Shown one piece after another: positions 53,114-62,329 of a stretch of 64,000 nt of DNA. The number at the start of each line of letters is the position of its first letter. The stretch's first letter is position 1. The notes under the pieces were generated by a model that saw only the letters and a list, made by a program, of their open reading frames with translations, searched no databases and was not told where the DNA came from. Both the position numbers and the translations under genes were made by a program. Source of the stretch: Dyadobacter jiangsuensis (GTDB lineage: Bacteria > Bacteroidota > Bacteroidia > Cytophagales > Spirosomataceae); assembly GCF_003014695.1 (NCBI RefSeq), contig NZ_PYAS01000014.1, forward strand, positions 1-64,000. The letters run 5' to 3'.

Positions 53114-56100
53114 TTACAGTTTGAAACTTACATTGAAACCATAGCTGCGGCTTGAAGGGATCGACATGTATTCGATACCCGGCAATGCCGTTCCGCCGTT
53201 GTAAGCCATTGTTTCAGGATCCACGTGGGGCACATCCGACCATAATGCGAGGTTACGCGCCACGAATGAAACCGTGATGTTTTTGAGCGGCGAACGGCCC
53301 AGCAAACGGTTCGGGATCGAATAGCCCAGCTGCACCTCGCGCAGTTTCACGAACGATGCGTCGTACATCACGCCTTCGGCGATATTCCGGCCGCCGGTGA
53401 AGGCAGTATGCCATGCGCGGGCAGTCAGTTTCACATCATTCTTGCTGAAAGTTCCATCCGCATTCTGTACCACGCCGTCGCCGATTACGCCGTTACCCGG
53501 TTTGCTCAGGTCGTAGCCATCCGCACGGCCTTCGAGGGTTTCTTTGATGATACCCCCTTCACGACCAACCACTTGTGTTTCAGAGAAAATCTTTCCTCCG
53601 TGACGAATATCAAACAGGAAGCTGAATTTCACATTCTTGTAACTGAACTGATTGGAAATACCTGCAAGCCAGTCGGGATTGTAGTTACCCATTTTCTGAA
53701 CATTGGTAGTAGGTACCGGGCGGCCGTCTTTGTAAACGATCTGACCTACGTTCTGGCCGGTCGCATCATAATAAGGCAAGGAAGCGCTGGTGTTTTGAAC
53801 GCGCGCAAATGCGATCCCGTACATATCCCCCATGCGCTCGCCCACGCGTGCCTCGATGCTCACGCCCTTGCTCGCCATCACGAAGTTGGTGATGCCGTCG
53901 GACAGTTCGAGCACTTTGCTGCGGTTGGCCGAGAAGTTGACCCCGATATTCCATTTGAAATCGTTGATTTCCACCGGAGTAACGTTCAGCATGGTTTCAA
54001 AACCCCAGTTTTTGATCTCACCCGCATTGAAGAAACGGCCATTATAGCCCGTTGTCGACGAAAGCGGGATTTGCAGGATCTGGTTTTTGGTTTTGCTTTG
54101 ATAATAGGTAAAATCCAGGCCGACGCGGTTCTTGAAGAAACGAAGGTCCGCACCGACTTCATAAGCCGTACTGATTTCCGGTTTCAGGTTGAGGTTAGCC
54201 AAACGATCGGTTTCACCGTAAATCTGCGAGCTTCCGAAAGGCGTGCTCGGGTTAAATGCCTGCGTAAATGTGAACGGATCGGTATCATTACCTACCTGTG
54301 CAAAGCTGGCGCGGGCTTTCGCAAACGAAATTACCTCAGGAAGCTTCACCATATCGCTCACCACGGCGCTCAGCGCCACCGATGGGTAGAAGTATGAGTT
54401 ATTTTCGGTACCGAACGCCTTCAACGCCGTAGGGAGCGTTAATGCGCTACTCCAGTCGTTGCGGGCGGTGATGTCCAGGAACAGGTAATTGCGGAACGAC
54501 ACGGACGCCGAACCGTACAAGCTGTTGATGCGCTTGCCTACCTTGCTCTGCGAGGCTACCAGCGCAATGCGCGAGTTGGTCAGGTTATAAATGCCCGGCA
54601 GGTTCAACTGGCCTGCATTTTCCTCGTCATAAATCGAGCTCTGGCGGTTTTGGTTACCACCGAACGTGGCCGACACGTTGAAATCCTTGCTGATATCCTT
54701 GTTGAACGACAAGAGGAAATCGCTGTTACGTTCCTCCGTATTCACTTTCACCTCGCGGTACTGGCCAAACGGGAAACGCTGCGTACTGAATGCGCGGCGG
54801 TATTCGCGGCGCTCGTTACCCCAGTCGGTTGCCGTGCGCACTTGCAGGCTCAGCCAGTCCGTGAAGTCGTATTTCAGGATCACGTTACCGATAATGCGGT
54901 TCACGTCCTGGCCGTTGGTGTTTTCGTAAACCGTCAGGTACGGGTTATCATGGTAGTTGTAGTTCCACCCAAACTGACGGCGGCCTTCCAGACCGTTCAT
55001 CCATAAACGTTCCATATCCGAAACCTTCACCGAGCGCGGCAGCCAGCAGTTGAACAAATACATAATGCTCTCCGTACCATAACTGATCGACGGGCGGTTG
55101 CCGCTCGCACTTTTGATATAGCTTACAAATGTCTTGGCCGAAAACTTCTTCGTCAGGTTGTAACCCGCACTCAATGAGACCGTATGGCGTTTCAGATCCG
55201 TATTAGGCACGATACCCGTCTGATCCAGATTGGTATACGACAAGCGGAAGCTCCCCTGGTCGTTGTTCCCGATCAACGCGATGTTGTTGGTTAGCGTGCG
55301 GCCTGTACGGAGGAAGTTTTTCAAACCATCCACATCTGGTAACCAGGGCGTTGGCGTAATGACGCTTCCGGCAGGGGCATTCAGGTCACCGCCGAGGTAA
55401 GGAATTGCCTGCCCGTTCAGCGTACGCGGCGAATTGTACTGCGGGTAACTCTGGCCTTTGAACTCAGGTCCCCAGCCTTCGTCGGTACCATCCGTGAGAC
55501 CACCGCCGGCTCCGTTCACGAATGCAAAATCGCCGCCGTTACCGTTGCCCTGGCCGTATTTGTTTTGATATTCAGGCAGTTTCAATGCACGCTCGAAAGT
55601 GGTATTGCTATTCACTTCCACACCGATGCCTTTGTTGCCCTTGCCTGATTTGGTGGTAATGAGGATCACCCCATTCGCAGCTCTTGAACCGTAAAGCGCC
55701 GCGGCCGCAGGTCCTTTCAGTACGCTCATCGTTTCCACGTCGTCGGGGTTGATGAAGCTCGCGCCATTTCCGAAATCGACTTCGAGGTTACCCTGCCCCG
55801 AACCGCCGGTGATGGAGTTGCTGATAGGCACCCCGTCGATCACGTACAGCGGCTGGTTTTTGTTCAAATCCACCGACCGCTCACCCCGGATCGTCACACG
55901 AGCGGAGCCGCCGATACCCGACGGGCTACCTACGACTGTCACACCGGCCACTTTACCGGCCAACTGGTTCACAATGTTGGTCTCACGCGCCGTCACAATG
56001 CTTTCGCCTTTCAGCTCCTGCACCGCGTAGCCGAGTTTACGAACGTCCTTTTTGATACCCAAAGCCGTTACAACCACCTCCTGTAACTGCTTCTGATCTG

Positions 56101-56431
56101 TAAAAAGTACAACATCGGCGACGGAGCGGCCATTGACGGTAACATCATGCGATACATAGCCGAGGAACGAGAATGTCAATACCGAATTCGCTCCCTTGAC
56201 GCTGATCTGGTACTTTCCGTTCGAATCCGTTACCGTGCCGTTGTTGGTCCCTTTTTCGATCACACTCACACCGGCCAGGGGCAGCTTGTCATCGTCGGAG
56301 GTCACCTGCCCGGTAACGACCGACTGAGCGACACCCGCGTGGCAATAGAGCAGCCCCGTGAGCATCAGCCCGGTGTACGCGCTTCTTCTGAAAATACTCA
56401 GCCGGAAGCATAAGTAGAATTTTTTGATCAT
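53114..56431 (-). CDS. SusC/RagA-family TonB-dependent receptor
   Basis: 1105 residues from the ATG at 56431; a GTG two codons earlier is possible. A signal (MLTGLLYCHAGVAQ) precedes the carboxypeptidase-regulatory-like domain (VTGQVTSDDDKLPLAGVSV), LQEVVVTALGI, the plug (PLYVIDGVPISNSIT, VLKGPAAAALYGSRAANGVI) and the barrel. It transports an unknown large nutrient with the SusD at 51569. It is divergent from the PA14/propeller pair at 57070, which may belong to the same utilisation locus. Confidence 0.95.
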   Translation of the reverse strand: MIKKFYLCFRLSIFRRSAYTGLMLTGLLYCHAGVAQSVVTGQVTSDDDKLPLAGVSVIEKGTNNGTVTDSNGKYQISVKGANSVLTFSFLGYVSHDVTVNGRSVADVVLFTDQKQLQEVVVTALGIKKDVRKLGYAVQELKGESIVTARETNIVNQLAGKVAGVTVVGSPSGIGGSARVTIRGERSVDLNKNQPLYVIDGVPISNSITGGSGQGNLEVDFGNGASFINPDDVETMSVLKGPAAAALYGSRAANGVILITTKSGKGNKGIGVEVNSNTTFERALKLPEYQNKYGQGNGNGGDFAFVNGAGGGLTDGTDEGWGPEFKGQSYPQYNSPRTLNGQAIPYLGGDLNAPAGSVITPTPWLPDVDGLKNFLRTGRTLTNNIALIGNNDQGSFRLSYTNLDQTGIVPNTDLKRHTVSLSAGYNLTKKFSAKTFVSYIKSASGNRPSISYGTESIMYLFNCWLPRSVKVSDMERLWMNGLEGRRQFGWNYNYHDNPYLTVYENTNGQDVNRIIGNVILKYDFTDWLSLQVRTATDWGNERREYRRAFSTQRFPFGQYREVKVNTEERNSDFLLSFNKDISKDFNVSATFGGNQNRQSSIYDEENAGQLNLPGIYNLTNSRIALVASQSKVGKRINSLYGSASVSFRNYLFLDITARNDWSSALTLPTALKAFGTENNSYFYPSVALSAVVSDMVKLPEVISFAKARASFAQVGNDTDPFTFTQAFNPSTPFGSSQIYGETDRLANLNLKPEISTAYEVGADLRFFKNRVGLDFTYYQSKTKNQILQIPLSSTTGYNGRFFNAGEIKNWGFETMLNVTPVEINDFKWNIGVNFSANRSKVLELSDGITNFVMASKGVSIEARVGERMGDMYGIAFARVQNTSASLPYYDATGQNVGQIVYKDGRPVPTTNVQKMGNYNPDWLAGISNQFSYKNVKFSFLFDIRHGGKIFSETQVVGREGGIIKETLEGRADGYDLSKPGNGVIGDGVVQNADGTFSKNDVKLTARAWHTAFTGGRNIAEGVMYDASFVKLREVQLGYSIPNRLLGRSPLKNITVSFVARNLALWSDVPHVDPETMAYNGGTALPGIEYMSIPSSRSYGFNVSFKL

Positions 56432-57069
56432 GAGCACTTAGGTTGTTTTAGGTGAGAAAAGAATGCAAGAGGCAAGAATCCGCCTTAGAAAACGCAAAAA
56501 TCCGGTTAAATACAGTCTGTTATGTTAAGTATTTATTAACATAACATCAACAAATCCAGCGGCTTGGGTTACATCCCTGATAGCCGGTACTGAGTACTGA
56601 TCAATGCTTGGAAATCTCACTAATTATCACTCCTGTCGAACCTGCCACACAAACGCCGCGATCGCGCGCCCACATCGTGCCCCTTTAAATTTACAAAATC
56701 GGATTTATAAAAATAGCAACCATGCTTTACCTTACCGAACTGTTCCTAAGCATTTTACGGAACCGAGGCTTTTGAAACAATCCTAAGTGCGGTAATTCTG
56801 AAATAATACAGGTAAATCTCCGGAGAGGACTATTTCTGTCCGCATTTCTCTGCCCCACACACCCTCGCGCTCATGAAACCGATTGCAACCCTGGCGGCTA
56901 TACGTGGGACAATGCATATTCATCCTTGTTAAACTTTTGAACAACGCTATCAGGAGCCTTTCCTTTGTCCAAAAAACCTTCAAAAAATTCATACTATTTC
57001 CGGATATAATCGAAAAAAAAATACCGAACTTCGCTTTTTAATTGTAAACAATACACTTAATCGATTCCA
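56432..57069. other. Divergent promoter region between susC and the PA14 gene
   Basis: No convincing gene in 638 bp. A perfect 11-bp inverted repeat, TGTTATGTTAA (56518-56528) with TTAACATAACA (56536-56546), lies ~90 bp before the susC start and is an operator candidate. The stretch just before 57070 is A/T-rich with A-runs (CGAAAAAAAAATACC near 57010), fitting a promoter for the PA14 gene. Confidence 0.45.
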
Positions 57070-58797
57070 ATGCATCAATTGTTTCAGAAAGTCTCCCTGC
57101 TGTTCCTGGCTTGTCCGGGGATGGTAATGGGCCAGACAGCGAAGGGAAACTATTCACTACTTCCCCTCAAAGACCTCAGCGCATTTGAGAGCGCCGCCCC
57201 CAACTGGTCGATACAAGGAGGCATTTCCATTCACCCTTCCGGTACTGCAAAGCCTAAAACGCTGGCCGGCGACGGCGTGCTGGTCGGAAATGCCGGCACC
57301 GTGCTGACCACCAAACTGAAAGCAAGCGACCTGCGGCTCTACATTGAATTCAACGTTTCGCCGGGAGCCGAGGGAAATATCGTCCTGCCAGGCGGACAGA
57401 AGGTGAAGATTTCCGACAGCAGCAAACAAAAAACAGCGGACGCATCGACATCCGGCTACATCGGCCAGTTTCCAACCCAGAACGCAGCCAAGTCGGCAGG
57501 GCTCTGGCAGACGCTCGAAGTCTCCTATGATGCGTCTGTACAACATATTCCTAACTCCGCCCGCCTGAATACCCTTTCGCTCAACGGCGTTACCGTGCTC
57601 GAAACGGTTTATCTTCCTAATTCCAAAGCAGCCGCCGACGGCCAGCCCATCGCATTCGAAGTTACCAAAGGCAGTATCGCGTTCCGCAACGTGGGTTACC
57701 AACTCCTTGCTAATCGTAAGCCACTGACCATCAATAATCTGAACTACAAAGTATACGCCGACAAATGGGATGCCAAAGAATATAGCAAGCTCGATCATGA
57801 AGGCCAGTCGCCCGTGCTAACGCAGGAAGTGACCAACGGCATGCGCGAATTTCACCTCGTATACGAAGGCGACATCGACGTAACTGAGGGTGGTGATTAC
57901 ATTTTTACAACTATTTACTCAGGCCCTGTTCTTTCAGTGGATATCGACGGCAAAAGCGTGGTAACGTCCGGCGAAGCGACATCACAGGAAACCCACACAG
58001 GCGCCATCACCCTCACACAAGGCAAACACAAGTTCAAGATCCACTATTCACGCTTCCCGTGGCGCCAGCCTGCATTAGGGTTGCGCGTGGAGAAATCGGG
58101 CGTGCGTCCTTACGACCTGCATACGCTCTCGTCCCTCCCCGAGCCTGAGCCAAAACCATACATCAGCGTAACGCCCGAAATGCGTCCCGAAATGGTGCGC
58201 TCGTTCATTCAGCTAGAAGGTGAAAAATCGAAACGCACGCATTGTATCTCGGTAGGAAGCCCCGACGGCTGGAATTACACCGTTGATTTGAACCGTGGCG
58301 CGCTCGTACAAGCATGGCGCGGACAGTTTGCCGACGTAACCGAAATGTGGTACGAACGCGGCGAGCCGCAACTCCTCTTCCCAGCCGGTTTGAAAGTTCA
58401 CGTTTCGGGTCGAAGCAGCGTGGCTTTACTCGATAATGCCAATGCGGCATGGCCGGATTCTTCCAATATCAATTTCCTGGGTTATAAAATCGATCAGAAA
58501 GGTTATCCTGTGTTTCGCTACGCGATCGGCTCGGCGACTGTAAGCGACGAACTGGTTTCGGGCGGCAACAGCCTCTCACGCACGTTCCGCGTAGACGGGG
58601 CGCCCGCGGGACAGTTATACTCGCTGCTCGCGAGCGGAAAGCAGATTACCGAAATAGAAAAAGGACTTTACCAGATCGACGACCGCTTCTTTGTGCAGGT
58701 CGATAAAAAAGCCAAAGCGGTAGTGCGCCCGGCTGGCGAAGTGAAGGAGCTGATCCTTCCCGTTTCCAACGCCACGAGCTATTCAATGTTTTGGTAA
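57070..58797 (+). CDS. Secreted protein with DUF1080-like and PA14-like domains
   Basis: 575 residues with a signal peptide (LFLACPGMVMGQ). Residues ~25-215 have the concanavalin-like, DUF1080 pattern (GDGVLVGNAG, LRLYIEFNVSPGAEGNIVLPGG, WQTLEVSYDA, LSLNGVTVLE). Residues ~225-330 match a PA14 carbohydrate-binding domain (VYADKWDAKEYSKL, GDYIFTTIYSGPVLSVDIDGKSVV, TLTQGKHKFKIHYSRF). The remainder is an unassigned beta-rich domain. It is probably a periplasmic or surface glycan-binding protein or hydrolase. It is 25 bp upstream of the propeller/cupredoxin gene and likely co-transcribed. Confidence 0.82.
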   Translation: MHQLFQKVSLLFLACPGMVMGQTAKGNYSLLPLKDLSAFESAAPNWSIQGGISIHPSGTAKPKTLAGDGVLVGNAGTVLTTKLKASDLRLYIEFNVSPGAEGNIVLPGGQKVKISDSSKQKTADASTSGYIGQFPTQNAAKSAGLWQTLEVSYDASVQHIPNSARLNTLSLNGVTVLETVYLPNSKAAADGQPIAFEVTKGSIAFRNVGYQLLANRKPLTINNLNYKVYADKWDAKEYSKLDHEGQSPVLTQEVTNGMREFHLVYEGDIDVTEGGDYIFTTIYSGPVLSVDIDGKSVVTSGEATSQETHTGAITLTQGKHKFKIHYSRFPWRQPALGLRVEKSGVRPYDLHTLSSLPEPEPKPYISVTPEMRPEMVRSFIQLEGEKSKRTHCISVGSPDGWNYTVDLNRGALVQAWRGQFADVTEMWYERGEPQLLFPAGLKVHVSGRSSVALLDNANAAWPDSSNINFLGYKIDQKGYPVFRYAIGSATVSDELVSGGNSLSRTFRVDGAPAGQLYSLLASGKQITEIEKGLYQIDDRFFVQVDKKAKAVVRPAGEVKELILPVSNATSYSMFW

Positions 58798-58822
58798 AAA
58801 CCTCATTATCTGATTTGTATCG

Positions 58823-60829
58823 ATGAAAAATATTTTTTTAACTACCCTGATTACCGTCGGCTGCACCAGTGCATTTGCGCAGTCGAAGCCCAGTAAAATC
58901 GACGATTACTACCGCATTATCACCATTCCCATTCCTGAAAACATCAAAATGGAAATCGGCGGTATGCAGGTGCTGCCCGACGGCCGCCTTGCCACATCCA
59001 CCCGCCGCGGCGAGGTTTGGATGATCGGCAATCCATATCTGAAAGGCGACGGCAAGCCCTCGTTCCACCGTTTCGCATCGGGTCTGCACGAGCCGCTGGG
59101 ATTATATTACCGCGGCAAAGACTTCCTCGTATCGCAACGCGGCGAGGTTACCCGCCTCGAAGACACCGACAACGATGGCGTAGCGGATGTTTACGATTCG
59201 TTCTCGCGCTGGCCACTGTCCGGCAACTACCACCAATACTCCTACGGCCCCGTGCCGATGCCGAACGGTGAAATGCTCGTTACGCTCAACCTCGACTGGG
59301 TAGGGCGCGGCGCAAGCCAGTCGAAATGGCGTGGATGGATGTTGAAACTGGGCCAGGACGGCAAGCTGACGCCCTGGGCAACGGGTTTGCGCTCCCCTTC
59401 CGGCTTCGGCTCGTATAAAGGCGATATTTTCTATACCGAAAACCAGGGCGACTGGGTAGGCTCCGGCCGCATGACGCACCTTGAAAAAGGCGATTTCGCG
59501 GGTAACCCGGCAGGTCTGCGTTGGAGCAAAGAGGAAGGATCGCCTGTGAAACTGACTCCCGAAGACGTTCCGAGCACCGGCGAACCGCTTTATGACGTTG
59601 CCAAGAAGGTACCCGGCCTGAAACCACCGGCTGTCTGGTTCCCGCATACATTGGTGGGTATTTCCACCTCGGATTTCAAAGAAGACGTCACCAACGGCGC
59701 ATTCGGGCCGTTTGCGGGGCAAATGTTCGTGGGCGACCAGGGGCATAGCATCATTACCCGTGTGGACCTCGAAAAAGTGAATGGCGTGTGGCAGGGAGCC
59801 GTTTTCCCTTTCCGTGAAGGATTCATGTCGGGGATCCTGCGCCTGGAATGGGGCCTGGACGGTTCGATGTTCGTAGGCCAGACGAGCCGCGGGTGGTCGG
59901 CCACAGGTAAGGAAGAATTTGGTATTCAAAGACTTGTGTGGACCGGCAAAATGCCTTTCGAAATGAAAACGGTACGCTCTACACCGGACGGTTTTGAAAT
60001 CACCTTCACCAGCCCGGTTGACAAAAAAGCGGCAGCGGACCAGGATTCGTACAAAATGAACAGCTTCACCTACCGCTACCACCGCACCTACGGCAGCCCG
60101 ATTATCAATACGGAGGAAGTGCCCATCAAAGGCATTATCGTGTCGGAAGACGGCCTCCGGGTACGTCTGGTGGTTGATCCTGCCTCTTTGCGCAAAGGTT
60201 ACATTCACGAAATCAAAACCGAAGGTGTAAAATCACCGGACGGCAACAACCTGCTCCATACCACGGCCTATTACACGCTGAACGAGATCGCTGGCGGCCA
60301 AGCTGCCAATCCTTCACAGTTCACCACCACCGTGAAGGCAGCGAGTGCAGCTGCAATGGATCACAGCGCCCACACCATGCCTGCGACTGAAACAGCCGCC
60401 AGCACATCGGCATCGGCCAAGCGTGTGACTGAAATGCCCGCCAGCTGGACCAACGGGCCGGATCAGGTCGTAACTATCGGTACAGTACCGGGTTTGAAAT
60501 TCGATATTTCGGAAATTCAGGTGAAGGCGGGAAGCAAAATCAAAGTCGTGTTCAACAACAACGACGATATGCTGCATAACCTCGTCATTACCAAGCCGGG
60601 AGCTGCGAATGCAGTGGGTGAAGCGGGTCTGAACCTTGGTCTGAAAGGGTCAGAACTGAACTATGTTCCCAAAACCAGTGATGTCCTTTTCCATACCAAT
60701 ATCGTGGAGCCCGAAAAATCGGAAGCGATTTATTTCACAGCTCCGAAACAGGCCGGCACCTACCAATATGTCTGCACTTTCCCAGGCCATTATTCGCTGA
60801 TGCAGGGGAAACTGAAAGTTGTTAAATAG
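58823..60829 (+). CDS. Beta-propeller (sorbosone dehydrogenase-like) fused to azurin-type cupredoxin
   Basis: 668 residues with a signal peptide (TTLITVGCTSAFAQ). Residues ~30-480 form a six-blade propeller like PQQ-dependent sugar dehydrogenases (IEIGGMQVLPDGRLATSTRRGEVW-like phrases, GEMLVTLNLDWVGRG, FYTENQGDWVGSG). An Ala/Thr-rich linker (about 505-540) leads to a cupredoxin with type-1 copper ligands H585, C651, H656 and M660 in azurin spacing (C-x4-H-x3-M). It probably oxidises a sugar or polyol in the periplasm and passes electrons to copper. It is paired with the PA14 gene upstream. Confidence 0.88.
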   Translation: MKNIFLTTLITVGCTSAFAQSKPSKIDDYYRIITIPIPENIKMEIGGMQVLPDGRLATSTRRGEVWMIGNPYLKGDGKPSFHRFASGLHEPLGLYYRGKDFLVSQRGEVTRLEDTDNDGVADVYDSFSRWPLSGNYHQYSYGPVPMPNGEMLVTLNLDWVGRGASQSKWRGWMLKLGQDGKLTPWATGLRSPSGFGSYKGDIFYTENQGDWVGSGRMTHLEKGDFAGNPAGLRWSKEEGSPVKLTPEDVPSTGEPLYDVAKKVPGLKPPAVWFPHTLVGISTSDFKEDVTNGAFGPFAGQMFVGDQGHSIITRVDLEKVNGVWQGAVFPFREGFMSGILRLEWGLDGSMFVGQTSRGWSATGKEEFGIQRLVWTGKMPFEMKTVRSTPDGFEITFTSPVDKKAAADQDSYKMNSFTYRYHRTYGSPIINTEEVPIKGIIVSEDGLRVRLVVDPASLRKGYIHEIKTEGVKSPDGNNLLHTTAYYTLNEIAGGQAANPSQFTTTVKAASAAAMDHSAHTMPATETAASTSASAKRVTEMPASWTNGPDQVVTIGTVPGLKFDISEIQVKAGSKIKVVFNNNDDMLHNLVITKPGAANAVGEAGLNLGLKGSELNYVPKTSDVLFHTNIVEPEKSEAIYFTAPKQAGTYQYVCTFPGHYSLMQGKLKVVK

Positions 60830-60848
60830 CCAACCCGGTTGGCCTTCC

Positions 60849-60880
60849 GGCGGGGCGGCGTTTCGTCGCCCCGCCTTTGA
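60849..60880 (+). terminator. GC-rich terminator-like hairpin
   Basis: GGCGGGGCG (60849-60857) pairs with CGCCCCGCC (60867-60875), followed by TTTGATT. It lies 19 bp after the stop; the T run is short. Confidence 0.6.
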
Positions 60881-61001
60881 TTCCCCCTGACATTTTCGAA
60901 ACTGAATAATTACCATCATTTCACAAGGAGAATGCTACTATTGGCCGCTTTGATTGGTATAATTCACTGATTTAATACAACATTGCCGTTACATTAAAGA
61001 T

Positions 61002-61610
61002 TTGAATCAGGAAGAACACATATCGGATGCCAGCGAGCTGAATATCAGGCTCTGGCAGCGGTTCAAAGCCGGCGACGCGGAGGCGCTCGGGCAGCTCGCC
61101 CAAACGCATTACCGGGCGCTGTACAACTATGCGACCAAGTTTTCGTCCGACCCCGATTTCATCCGCGATTCCATCCAGGAGCTTTACCTCGAACTCTGGG
61201 AACGCCGAACCTTTCTCTCCGAAACCGCATTCGTCAAGTCTTACCTGCTCAAAGCACTCCGTCATAAACTCATTAAGGAAAGCATACGCCTCAAACGCTT
61301 CCACGAACCGCAGGTAGCCATTTTCGATACCGACCCATCGGACCCGTCCATCGAAACGAATATCATCGAAGCCGAGCACATCCGCTTCCAGAACGGCCAC
61401 CTCAAACGCATCATTTCGCTGCTCTCTAAACGCCAGCAGGAGATTATCTACCTCCGCTTCTACCAAAACCTCGACAACGAAGACATCGCTAGCGTGATGG
61501 GTCTCGGCCGCCAGAGCGTTTCCAACCTGCTTTATCGCACGTTGAAAGAGATCAAAGAAATCTGGGCGCCTGCCGAGTTTTTTTGGCTGTTGGTGGTATT
61601 GTTGGCGTAG
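61002..61610 (+). CDS. ECF RNA polymerase sigma factor
   Basis: 202 residues from a TTG start (61002); no in-frame ATG gives a full protein. Region 2 reads YNYATKFSSDPDFIRDSIQELYLELWERR and region 4 LSKRQQEIIYLRFYQNLDNEDIASVMGLGRQSVSNLLYRTLKEIKE. The C-terminus ends in a short hydrophobic tail (FFWLLVVLLA) that could touch the membrane. With FecR (62330) and the STN-bearing SusC (63725) it forms the surface-signalling set typical of Bacteroidota. The FecR gene is 719 bp away, unusually far. Confidence 0.9.
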   Translation: MNQEEHISDASELNIRLWQRFKAGDAEALGQLAQTHYRALYNYATKFSSDPDFIRDSIQELYLELWERRTFLSETAFVKSYLLKALRHKLIKESIRLKRFHEPQVAIFDTDPSDPSIETNIIEAEHIRFQNGHLKRIISLLSKRQQEIIYLRFYQNLDNEDIASVMGLGRQSVSNLLYRTLKEIKEIWAPAEFFWLLVVLLA

Positions 61611-61611
61611 G

Positions 61612-61645
61612 CGGGAATAAGGGAGGAGAGGGAGGATGGAGGAGG
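61612..61645 (+). repeat. Purine-rich GGGAGGA array (left arm)
   Basis: Thirty-four bases of almost pure purine (GGGAATAAGGGAGGAGAGGG and on) directly after the sigma gene stop. Its pyrimidine complement (CCTTCCTCCCTCCTCC and flanks) occurs at 62183-62217. The pair encloses the second palindromic element, as at 5150-5605. A small GGCTCC-GTC-GGAGCC hairpin follows at 61649. Confidence 0.45.
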
Positions 61646-61718
61646 CTCGGCTCCGTCGGAGCCCCCGGTGCTGTTCCGCCAAACAAAACATCCCGATCAG
61701 AATCGCTGCGAACAAACA

Positions 61719-61886
61719 ATGCCGCTAGGCATACAACATGGGTAGTCCGGGCACCCTTACGCGTCCGTCAATGCCCTTGGGCATGTAACGACAACGCATT
61801 TGCTCCCGCTCTGACGTTACATCCCTGACGGGATTTGCGATGCGCTCAATATCCAAAAGCTACCAATATTACATCGCTACGCGATT
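61719..61886. repeat. Interspersed palindromic element, copy 2
   Basis: 168 bp, diverged from the copy at 5328-5496 but with the same ends (ATGCCGCTAGGCAT and CATCGCTACGCGATT) and shared inner blocks (GTTACATCCCT, CGGGATTT, GCTACCAATATT). The left arm carries the palindrome ATGCCCTTGGGCAT at 61771-61784. The inner inverted repeat is less perfect than in copy 1. No ORF. Confidence 0.75.
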
Positions 61887-61951
61887 CTCGCTCAATTGTT
61901 TTCTTCCATTCATGCATATCGCGCAATGGCGCGAAGGTCTCCTTCGTGCCG

Positions 61952-62042
61952 ACTATTCGCAGGCCTCCGGCCGGGCGATACCGCACAGACCATACCTGAT
62001 CACGATATTACTTTCATGACCGGCCGGAGGCCTGCGAATAGT
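61952..62042. repeat. Perfect 23-bp inverted repeat
   Basis: Arms 61952-61974 (ACTATTCGCAGGCCTCCGGC and on) and 62020-62042 pair perfectly across a 45-nt spacer. Directly upstream is a smaller hairpin around GCGAAGGTCTCCTTCGTGCC. The GC-rich arms contrast with the AT-rich flank (62090-62165), so it is probably another mobile or REP-like repeat inserted in this gap. Confidence 0.7.
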
Positions 62043-62329
62043 ACACACAAATCAAGAGATTTGCGCGAGCGGTTCGGCATCGTAGCACAATACTTTTTAT
62101 ATTTAATATACATATTATACATTTTAAATTATTTAAATATATAATACTCTTTGTAATTATATAACATTTAAAACATCCAAACCTTTCTCCCCTTCCTCCC
62201 TCCTCCTTTCCCCCCTTCTATCACTTTTCAAAATTTTTTTTGACTTTTTTGGTTATCCCGGCCCTCAAAGCAGACATACCATTTTAAAGAGCCCGCAAAT
62301 GCTCTGAATCGTATGTTTTTGTTTTGCCG
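62043..62329. other. AT-rich and pyrimidine-rich stretch before fecR
   Basis: 62095-62165 is almost pure A/T with TATAATACT-like words. 62183-62219 is almost pure pyrimidine (CCTTCCTCCCTCCTCC and C runs), the complement of the purine array at 61612-61645. A T-rich tract follows. No gene. The fecR promoter should be here, but I cannot place it. Confidence 0.4.
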
